Shown here: positions 27,322 to 33,770 of the stretch, in pieces
How the letters are laid out: each line of letters starts with the position of its first letter
Numbering within the stretch: the first letter of the stretch is position 1
NCBI GenBank assembly: GCA_025450815.1
Contig: JANWLO010000004.1
Location: forward strand, 1-33,770
Length of the DNA stretch: 33,770 bases
Source of the DNA: Gemmatimonadaceae bacterium
GTDB lineage: Bacteria > Gemmatimonadota > Gemmatimonadetes > Gemmatimonadales > Gemmatimonadaceae
Reading direction: 5' to 3'
Program-made: the position numbers and the translations under genes
Notes under the pieces: model-generated
What the model was told of the DNA's origin: nothing
The model's database searches: none
Seen by the model: the letters and a program-made list of their open reading frames with translations, nothing else

Positions 27322-27741
27322 ATGTCAATCGCGCTCGTCGATCGTCGTTCCGTAAATCTGCTGGTACTCGCATTTTCCGCCGTACTTCTCGGCTGCGGAG
27401 GAGGCGGTTCGTCTTCCGACGGCGTCACCGGTCCGCCGCCACCGAACAATCCGCCACCCAATGCCTCCACCCTGGCTCTCATGGTGGAGAACAACCACTA
27501 CTCGCCAGCCAACGACAGCGTAGGCGTGGGCGCAACGCTCACGTGGACGTGGAATTCGTGCACCGGCGATGGCTACGGCGGATCGGTGTGCACGGCGCAC
27601 AGCGTGAAGTTCGATGACGGTCCGGAGTCTGGCGTGCAGGAATCGGGATCGTTCTCTCGCACGTTCGCAATAGCGGGCACGTACACGTACCACTGCGCAG
27701 TGCACGGTACGGCGATGGCGGGAAAGATCACTGTGAAGTGA
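27322..27741 (+). CDS. Cupredoxin/plastocyanin-like lipoprotein
   Basis: lipobox-like VLLGC followed by Gly/Ser/Pro linker; type-1 Cu pattern H(SVKFDD)...YTYHCAVHGTAMAGKITV. Confidence 0.85.
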   Translation: MSIALVDRRSVNLLVLAFSAVLLGCGGGGSSSDGVTGPPPPNNPPPNASTLALMVENNHYSPANDSVGVGATLTWTWNSCTGDGYGGSVCTAHSVKFDDGPESGVQESGSFSRTFAIAGTYTYHCAVHGTAMAGKITVK

Positions 27742-28051
27742 TGCGTTCCGTGGCGTCGGAGATTCGTCCGATGAACGACGCCACGGACTCGTTCGCCTTT
27801 CGCACCGGCAGCACGAACCACGTCTCATCGGGCGCGATGGGCGAATCGCCGGCGACAGGCTCATCCACCATGAGATCGCCGCCGCTTCGTTCGACGGCGC
27901 GCTCGAACTCCTCCACCGACTCCTCGATATCGGCGAGCTCCACGGCGGACTCGCTGCCCGAGAGCTGGACGCCGCGGCGGCGCAGTCGCGACGCAACCTC
28001 GGCCGCGACGCGCTGGCGCTCCTCGTCGGCCGCGTCGGAGGCACGATTCAT
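27728..28051 (-). CDS. Small acidic hypothetical protein (107 aa)
   Basis: MNRASDAADEERQRVAAEVASRLRRRGVQLSGSESAVELADIEESVEEFERAVERSGGDLMVDEP...; tail overlaps the cupredoxin 3' end by 14 nt. Confidence 0.65.
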   Translation of the reverse strand: MNRASDAADEERQRVAAEVASRLRRRGVQLSGSESAVELADIEESVEEFERAVERSGGDLMVDEPVAGDSPIAPDETWFVLPVRKANESVASFIGRISDATERITSQ

Positions 28052-28062
28052 TGGAGCGGGAG

Positions 28063-28278
28063 TCACTTCGTGTCCTTGGGTGCTGATCCGCTCTTCGCGT
28101 CGCCGTCGGGGAGCGTCTCCCACGTGGAGGAGCCGCTGAGGTTGCGATTCGCAGCCGCGTCGCCCACGGCGCCCTTCCCCTCTGCCGCCTCGCGGCGAAG
28201 CTCTTCCTGCAGCTCCTTCTCGTTGTCGCTCTGCGTGGCTGCTGACTTCTTGTCCGAAGCGTTCTGATTGTCGGGCAT
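28063..28278 (-). CDS. Small hydrophilic protein (71 aa)
   Basis: MPDNQNASDKKSAATQSDNEKELQEELRREAAEGKGAVGDAAANRNLSGSSTWETLPDGDAKSGSAPKDTK; start trimmed to 28278. Confidence 0.6.
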   Translation of the reverse strand: MPDNQNASDKKSAATQSDNEKELQEELRREAAEGKGAVGDAAANRNLSGSSTWETLPDGDAKSGSAPKDTK

Positions 28279-28406
28279 GATCGATGGCTCCGTGTGTGGG
28301 AAACGAGTGGCGAGCGTGACCATCATGCATGGACCGGGCCTCTGATTCCCACGACGGGCACATGTTATGCTGCTCCAACCGGGCACTCAAGTAGAGGAGG
28401 AGTTGC

Positions 28407-28691
28407 ATGCCACGAGGAGATAAATCGTCCTACACGGACAAGCAGAAGCGGCAGGCGGAGCACATCGAAGAGGGATACGAGAGTCGCGGCGTCCCCGAGG
28501 GCGAGTCCGAGCGAAGGGCGTGGGCGACCGAGAACGCGATCAGCCACGGCGGCAGAAAGTCCGGCTCGGGGCGTGGGCGTGCGGAAAACAAGGCGCCGGA
28601 GCGAAAGGGCGGTCACAGCGAGAGCAGCTCGGAGCGCAGCCGAGCGGCGAAGAAGGGATGGGCAACTCGCCGCAGGAACGGCACCGCGTAA
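28407..28691 (+). CDS. Small basic protein of the type often labelled 'plasmid stabilization protein'
   Basis: MPRGDKSSYTDKQKRQAEHIEEGYESRGVPEGESERRAWATENAISHGGRKSGSGRGR...AAKKGWATRR; good SD (gaggagg) upstream. Confidence 0.8.
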   Translation: MPRGDKSSYTDKQKRQAEHIEEGYESRGVPEGESERRAWATENAISHGGRKSGSGRGRAENKAPERKGGHSESSSERSRAAKKGWATRRRNGTA

Positions 28692-28721
28692 TTCTCGTAC
28701 CATGTTGATCGCCGAGCGCAC

Positions 28722-28770
28722 AAACGCCGGCAATGTCGGGAGCAACGCGCTCCGGGCATTGCCGGCGTTT
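28722..28770 (+). terminator. Perfect 14-bp inverted repeat, putative intrinsic terminator
   Basis: AAACGCCGGCAATG (28722-28735) / CATTGCCGGCGTTT (28757-28770), 21-nt loop; short T run at the 3' arm. Confidence 0.75.
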
Positions 28771-28832
28771 TGGTCGCGCCGTTAATTCACGCATCGAATG
28801 GCGCCAGGACTCACAACTTTCCCCGCCTAAAC

Positions 28833-29555
28833 ATGAAAATGGCTTACGCTACGGAACTGGTCGGTACGTATTTTCTGGTGCTGACCGTCGGGCTCACTAC
28901 GCTCTCGCAGTCGCCGCTCGCGCCGATCGCGATCGGCTCGTCGCTCATGGTCATGGTGTACATGGGGGGCCACGTGTCCGGCGCACACTACAATCCGGCG
29001 GTGACGCTCGCGGTGTGGATGCGCGGCAAGCTCGCCGCGCGCGATGTGATCCCGTACTGGGTAGCGCAGCTCATCGGCGCGGTGCTCGCCGCGCTCACCG
29101 TTCTTTGGTGGACCGGCCACACGTTCGCACCCGCACCTGGCGCCGACGTGTCGTGGGGCCGCGCGGCGGCGGTGGAGGCGGTGTTCACGTTTGCGCTCGC
29201 ACTCGTGGTGCTCAACTCCGCGACCGCGCGGCAGACGGAAAAGAATTCGTTCTACGGGCTGGCGATCGGATTCACGGTCACAGTCGGAGCGTTCGCTGGC
29301 GGCGCGATCTCCGGCGGCGCGTTCAACCCTGCGGTGGGCCTCGGCCCGATTCTGATCGATGCGACGATGGGGCACGGCGCGTTCACGAATGCGTGGCTGT
29401 ACATCGTCGGACCGCTCGTTGGTGGAGCGCTGGCAGCGTTGTTCTTCCTCGCGCAAAATCCCGAGCCCGAGCCAGGTCAGGCGATTCCAGGTGCGCCGCC
29501 CGGAGAAGAGCGCGTGCTCGAAGGAGAGTTCACGGCCCCGCGACCCGGCCGGTGA
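28833..29555 (+). CDS. MIP family aquaporin
   Basis: two NPA boxes (SGAHYNPAVTLAVWMRG, GGAFNPAVGLGP), six hydrophobic segments; start trimmed to MKMAYATELVGTYF. Confidence 0.93.
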   Translation: MKMAYATELVGTYFLVLTVGLTTLSQSPLAPIAIGSSLMVMVYMGGHVSGAHYNPAVTLAVWMRGKLAARDVIPYWVAQLIGAVLAALTVLWWTGHTFAPAPGADVSWGRAAAVEAVFTFALALVVLNSATARQTEKNSFYGLAIGFTVTVGAFAGGAISGGAFNPAVGLGPILIDATMGHGAFTNAWLYIVGPLVGGALAALFFLAQNPEPEPGQAIPGAPPGEERVLEGEFTAPRPGR

Positions 29556-29601
29556 GGGTACATGTGAGTATGTTCGTCAAATCCCCCATCGGACCGAGTT
29601 C

Positions 29602-30231
29602 ATGAATCGCAATTCGATCATCGCGCTCGCGCTTGGCGTTTCATTGGCGGCAGGTGGCACGCCGGTGGTCGCGCAGACGGCGGCGAGCAAGCCTGGGAGT
29701 ATCGGTGTGATGGGCGGCGCGACGTTCCCACGCGGTTCCGACTTCAGCGACATGGCGAAGACCGGATGGAACGCCGGCGTGCTGCTCCGACTCGGCGCCG
29801 CACCCTTTCCGCTGAGCTTCCGCCTCGAGGGGCAATGGAATCAGTTGAAGGGCAAAACGATCGACGTCCCTGACCGCGGGTCGAACACGACCGATTATCG
29901 GATAATCGATGGTACCGCCGACTTCGAATGGACGTTCGGGCGGCCGGCGGTCTCGAACTTCTATCTCATTGGCGGCGTGGGCTTCTACAAGCTCCGCGGC
30001 ACGGACCATGTGACGCCGGGAAATATTCCTGACGGCGTCGCGACGACGGTCACGGAAAACGCGACGAAGTTCGGATGGAATGGGGGCGCCGGCTTTCGCT
30101 TTCAGCTCTCCGGCTACTCGATGTTCATCGAGGGCCGCTATCATGATGTGAGTCACGGACACGAAGTAGATGGATCGGGGAGCTCGAAGCCGCTCCACTT
30201 CATTCCCGTCGACATCGGCATCACGTTCTAG
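29602..30231 (+). CDS. Outer-membrane beta-barrel protein
   Basis: signal peptide MNRNSIIALALGVSLAAGGTPVVAQ, alternating beta pattern, terminal aromatic GITF. Confidence 0.75.
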   Translation: MNRNSIIALALGVSLAAGGTPVVAQTAASKPGSIGVMGGATFPRGSDFSDMAKTGWNAGVLLRLGAAPFPLSFRLEGQWNQLKGKTIDVPDRGSNTTDYRIIDGTADFEWTFGRPAVSNFYLIGGVGFYKLRGTDHVTPGNIPDGVATTVTENATKFGWNGGAGFRFQLSGYSMFIEGRYHDVSHGHEVDGSGSSKPLHFIPVDIGITF

Positions 30232-30267
30232 CGCTACACATCCATCCGCAATCGTGATACGATCACA

Positions 30268-30340
30268 CTGGGGCGGGTGGAGTCGAACCACCGATCTCCG
30301 GATTAACAGTCCGGCGCTTTGCCAGCTCAGCTACGCCCCA
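30268..30340 (-). tRNA. tRNA-Asn (anticodon GTT), CCA not encoded
   Basis: Minus strand TGGGGCGTAGCTGAGCTGGCAAAGCGCCGGACTGTTAATCCGGAGATCGGTGGTTCGACTCCACCCGCCCCAG folds into a complete cloverleaf. Confidence 0.96.
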
Positions 30341-30439
30341 AAAAGGATGCGCAACTTAGGCCACCCCCACGGCACACGCAACGCTGCGCGCGCGCCCCGG
30401 ACGTGCATCGCACACAATTCATTTCTCTCTCCCGTGACC

Positions 30440-32164
30440 ATGTCTCTTCGCTCTTCCCTGTCAATCGCGATCGCCGCAACGCTTCTCGCCGCATGCGCCG
30501 GTAGCACGCATCCCGCCATGTCGTCGTCGTCAACCGGCTCCTACGATGTCGTCATCTCACACGGCAAGATCGTGGATGGAACGGGGAATCCGTGGTACTA
30601 CGGTGACGTCGGACTTCGCGGCGATCGCATCGCGATCGTCGCGCCGGCAGGAGCGCTCGACGGTGCGACTGCGGTCAGACGCGTCGATGCGCGCGGCATG
30701 GTGATCGCACCGGGATTCATCGACATCCAGGGACAGTCCGACGAGCAGCTGCTCATCGGCGACGGCCGCGTCATCAGCAAGATCACCCAGGGCGTCACCA
30801 CCGAAATACTCGGCGAGGGCAACACGCCAGCGCCCGTGAACGACAAGATCCTCGCGACGATCGCGCCATCCGACACGGCGGACATCCGCGTCGCGAAGCA
30901 GTTTACGGGCGAACATGGCTTCGGCGCGTGGCTGGACGCGATGCAGCATCACGGCAACTCGATCAACGTCGGATCGTTCATCGGCGCCGCTACGATTCGC
31001 ACGTACGCGAACGGCGAGGCGCAGGGCGCGCCCACCGAGGCGCAGCTCGACACGATGCGGCGCGTGACGCGCGATGCGATGCGCGACGGCGCGTTCGGCG
31101 TCGCGAGCGCGCTGATCTATCCGCCGGGGAGCTACGCGGGTACGCACGAGTTGAGCGAGATCGCAAAGGCGATGGCGCCCTATCACGGCGTTTACATCTC
31201 GCACGTGCGCTCGGAGGGCGACAGTCTGCTGGAAGCCATAGATGAAGCGCTCGCAATCGGCCGAGCGGGTGGAGTTCCGGTGGAGATCTACCATCTCAAG
31301 GCAGCGGGCCACCACTCGTGGGGGAAGGCGGCCGAGATGGTTTCAAAGATCGACTCGGCACGCGCGGCTGGGCAGGATGTGGGAGCGACGATGTATCCGT
31401 ACACCGCGTCGGGCAACGGACTCGATGCGTGCATTCCGCCGTGGGCGGCGGAGAACGGCAAGCTGCTCGCTAACCTCCGCGATCCGGCGGCGAAGGCGCG
31501 CATCATCGAGGAGGCGATGGACAGCACGCCGGGGAAGCCCGTGTACTGCCAGGAGTCCGGGCCGGGTCCGATCATGGTCGTCGGACTGCTGTCGACGCCG
31601 TCCCTCGCGAAGTACGAGGGATGGCGACTCGACAAGATCGCGGACGACATGCACAAGTCGTGGGGCGAAGCGATGGCGGACATCGTGCTCACGTCCAACA
31701 ATCGCGCGGGGAAGCTGACGTTCAGCATGACGGACGAGAATGTCGCGATGCAGCTGAAGCGCCCGTGGGTATTGATCGGAACCGACGCGGAGGGCTTCGA
31801 CCCGGACAGCGCGAAGGGACTCACGCATCCGCGCGCGTACGGGAGCTATCCGCGGCTACTGGGCAAGTACGTGCGCGAGGAGCACGTGCTCACGCTCGAG
31901 GATGCGATCAGGAAGTTCTCGTCGGGCGTGGCCGAGCGGCTATCGCTTCCAGAGCGCGGGCTGCTGCGCGCAGGGATGTACGCGGACGTGGTGGTGTTCG
32001 ATCCGGCCACGATCATCGACAAGGCCACGTACGAAAAGCCGCATCAACTCTCGGTGGGCGTGAAGGACGTGTTCGTGAATGGCGTCGCGGTGGTGAAGGA
32101 TGGCGTGGCGACCGGAGCGAAGCCGGGGCGGGCGTTGAGGGGAGCGGGAGCGGGAATGAACTAG
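30440..32164 (+). CDS. N-acyl-D-amino-acid deacylase / D-aminoacylase-like amidohydrolase (lipoprotein)
   Basis: lipobox LLAAC; SYDVVISHGKIVDGTGNPWYYGDVGLRGDRIAIV, VIAPGFIDIQGQSDEQLL, ILGEGNTPAPVN, YISHVRSEGDSLLEAIDEALAIG; start trimmed to 30440. Confidence 0.92.
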   Translation: MSLRSSLSIAIAATLLAACAGSTHPAMSSSSTGSYDVVISHGKIVDGTGNPWYYGDVGLRGDRIAIVAPAGALDGATAVRRVDARGMVIAPGFIDIQGQSDEQLLIGDGRVISKITQGVTTEILGEGNTPAPVNDKILATIAPSDTADIRVAKQFTGEHGFGAWLDAMQHHGNSINVGSFIGAATIRTYANGEAQGAPTEAQLDTMRRVTRDAMRDGAFGVASALIYPPGSYAGTHELSEIAKAMAPYHGVYISHVRSEGDSLLEAIDEALAIGRAGGVPVEIYHLKAAGHHSWGKAAEMVSKIDSARAAGQDVGATMYPYTASGNGLDACIPPWAAENGKLLANLRDPAAKARIIEEAMDSTPGKPVYCQESGPGPIMVVGLLSTPSLAKYEGWRLDKIADDMHKSWGEAMADIVLTSNNRAGKLTFSMTDENVAMQLKRPWVLIGTDAEGFDPDSAKGLTHPRAYGSYPRLLGKYVREEHVLTLEDAIRKFSSGVAERLSLPERGLLRAGMYADVVVFDPATIIDKATYEKPHQLSVGVKDVFVNGVAVVKDGVATGAKPGRALRGAGAGMN

Positions 32165-32943
32165 CGCTGTGTGAGCCGCTGCGCGAACAGCCACCTCCAC
32201 AATTCTTCATCGCCGTACGCCTTGTCCCACGCGCCGTGGCCCACGTCCGGATACTCGGTGTATTTCGGCGACCCACCGGCGGCGCGAAGCGAATCGACGA
32301 GCGTGCGGTCCTGAACCACCGGCACCACGTCGTCCTGCGCGCCGTGAAAGATCCACACCGGCAAGTCCTTCGCGCGCTGCGCCACGTAACCGAATGGCTC
32401 CTCTCCCTTCGTGTCGACGAACAGATTTGCCATGTCCACACTCGGCGTGAGTCCGCCGCTCACAGTCACCGCGGCCGCGAAAACGCCCGGATGATCCACC
32501 AGCTGCTGCCACACGCCGTAGCCGCCCATCGAGAGGCCGGTGACGTACAACCGATTGCGATCACCGTGGAAATCCTTCACCGTCTTTTCGAACGCCGCGA
32601 ACGCCGCCTGCGCCACCTCGCCGCGAAACACGCTGTCGTCCGGGCACTGCGGCATCACCACGATCGCATCGAACCAGTCCCTGTGCCACCGTATCTGCGA
32701 TGGCATTCCCACCTGCGTCTGTTTGAGCCCATCGCTCCCCCTCTCGCCCGAGCCGTGCATGAACAGGATCACCGGCAGGTTGCGATGACCGTCGTACGTG
32801 AGTGGGACGTACACCTGATACCGCATTCGCAGCGTGCCCACGGTGACTATGCGATCGAGAAAGCCGCTGGCTGATTGCGCGGGGAGCGCGCCGGCGAAGG
32901 CAAGCACCAGTGACATCGACGCGAGCATCGGCGCAATCATCAT
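32161..32943 (-). CDS. Secreted alpha/beta hydrolase (esterase/PHB depolymerase-like)
   Basis: signal peptide; VILFMHGSGERG, nucleophile elbow GLSMGGYG, GAQDDVVP, DVGHGAWDKAY. Confidence 0.88.
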   Translation of the reverse strand: MMIAPMLASMSLVLAFAGALPAQSASGFLDRIVTVGTLRMRYQVYVPLTYDGHRNLPVILFMHGSGERGSDGLKQTQVGMPSQIRWHRDWFDAIVVMPQCPDDSVFRGEVAQAAFAAFEKTVKDFHGDRNRLYVTGLSMGGYGVWQQLVDHPGVFAAAVTVSGGLTPSVDMANLFVDTKGEEPFGYVAQRAKDLPVWIFHGAQDDVVPVVQDRTLVDSLRAAGGSPKYTEYPDVGHGAWDKAYGDEELWRWLFAQRLTQR

Positions 32944-33770
32944 GTGACGGCCTCCTTCGCGAGCCTCGCACGTAGCACGGGGTACGCGATGAGTCGCTGC
33001 GCGAGCGCCAGCGCGTGGCTGTGGCGAATCGTGCCGTTCTCGAAGAAGTCGCCGGTCCTCGCGAGCAGCATGCGCCGCATCTCCGGCCGCCGCATCCAGA
33101 GTGCGCGCTCAACCGCGCCCGCCTGCTCGGACGAGATCGCGCCATCGATCTCGAGTACGAGCTCCCCGCCAGGACGCTCGGCCAGCGCGATCGCCGGCGC
33201 GGCGCGCGGGCACGCGTCGAGCGCCGACTGTATTTCCGGCTGCTCGAGCGTGGGCCGCATCGTCACCGTCGCATGCAGCCGCTCGTAATCGGTGGGCTCG
33301 GCGCCGCCGTGAAAGCGCACGACCATGTCCGCGCGATCGCGCTGAGGCCTGATGTACTCCGCCGCCACCGACTCGCGGTGCTCCAGGATTCCCTGCACCT
33401 GGTCGGCCGAGTAGCCGCGTTTCTCAGTATCGCGCATCACCTTCCACAGATGACGCAGCGGCTCCGGAGTGTCGAGATACACGCTCACGTCGTATCGGTT
33501 GCGCAGCGCTTGCGAGTGCAGAGCAAGCAACCCTTCCACAATGAGAAACTCCGAAGGCATGACCGCGCGCGGCGCGCCGAAGTCCCCGGTCGCATGATCG
33601 TACGGCGCCTTGACCACTGGCCGGCCCTTGGCGAGCGCTTCGCGATGCTCGCCGAGCAGATCGAGATCGTTGCAGTCGGGATGGAGCGCGCTGATTCGCC
33701 GCGCGCGCCGCTCGCGTCGGTTGTAGCGATGATAGTCGTCCGTCGTCACGATGGTGACGCGCTCGTCGCC
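32940..33770 (-). CDS. Phosphoribulokinase/uridine kinase family protein, N-terminus beyond window
   Basis: GDERVTIVTTDDYHRYNRRERRARRISALHPDCNDLDLLGEH...EFLIVEGLLALHS...VYLDTPEPLRHLWKVMRDTEKRGYS; frame open to the window edge, P-loop not included. Confidence 0.85.
   Translation of the reverse strand, partial: GDERVTIVTTDDYHRYNRRERRARRISALHPDCNDLDLLGEHREALAKGRPVVKAPYDHATGDFGAPRAVMPSEFLIVEGLLALHSQALRNRYDVSVYLDTPEPLRHLWKVMRDTEKRGYSADQVQGILEHRESVAAEYIRPQRDRADMVVRFHGGAEPTDYERLHATVTMRPTLEQPEIQSALDACPRAAPAIALAERPGGELVLEIDGAISSEQAGAVERALWMRRPEMRRMLLARTGDFFENGTIRHSHALALAQRLIAYPVLRARLAKEAVT

Noticed and set aside
26799-27617. 272-aa plus-strand ORF
   Set aside because: Overlaps the 120-aa minus-strand protein and the cupredoxin gene; Arg-rich non-protein-like composition.
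30268-30340. tRNA-Asn as integration site of a mobile element
   Set aside because: No integrase, attachment-site duplication or island-type genes are visible on either side.
31621-32874. 417-aa plus-strand ORF across amidohydrolase and hydrolase
   Set aside because: Out-of-frame shadow of two well-supported genes.
1-33770. CRISPR arrays, transposons, phage, defence or toxin-antitoxin systems
   Set aside because: No regularly spaced repeats, transposase/integrase motifs or recognisable defence proteins were found in the window.

Overview
High-GC (Gemmatimonadota-like, an inference from gene content only) chromosomal window, densely coding, with no transposase, integrase or CRISPR array seen. 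Main blocks: (1) 5'-truncated DUF885 protein, ATP-grasp plus small membrane protein, lplA-like lipoate ligase, UBP-type zinc finger and DUF5996 genes. (2) An ergothioneine locus (egtB-egtD) tail-to-tail with an ABC importer of the betaine/choline class whose substrate-binding and permease domains are fused (7950-9557), plus its ATPase. (3) An NtrB/NtrC-like sigma54 two-component pair followed by a pqqB-C-D-A-E cluster. Its 24-aa pqqA (16559-16633) is missing from the ORF track. pqqA is preceded by a sigma54-like -24/-12 match and followed by a strong hairpin before pqqE, and the cluster ends in a PAS-LuxR regulator. (4) The most system-like element: a minus-strand six-gene, start/stop-overlapping operon (26465->18480) of TonB-dependent receptor, YfiR-family periplasmic protein, CHASE8-like/HAMP/PAS histidine kinase, single-domain receiver, receiver-kinase and receiver-PAS-kinase-receiver. 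It looks like a YfiBNR-type sensing module rewired from c-di-GMP to a phosphorelay, with a palindromic operator candidate upstream. (5) Cupredoxin lipoprotein, small hydrophilic proteins, aquaporin, tRNA-Asn, D-aminoacylase-like amidohydrolase, alpha/beta hydrolase and a truncated phosphoribulokinase-like gene. All assignments are by reading sequence; no database search was run.
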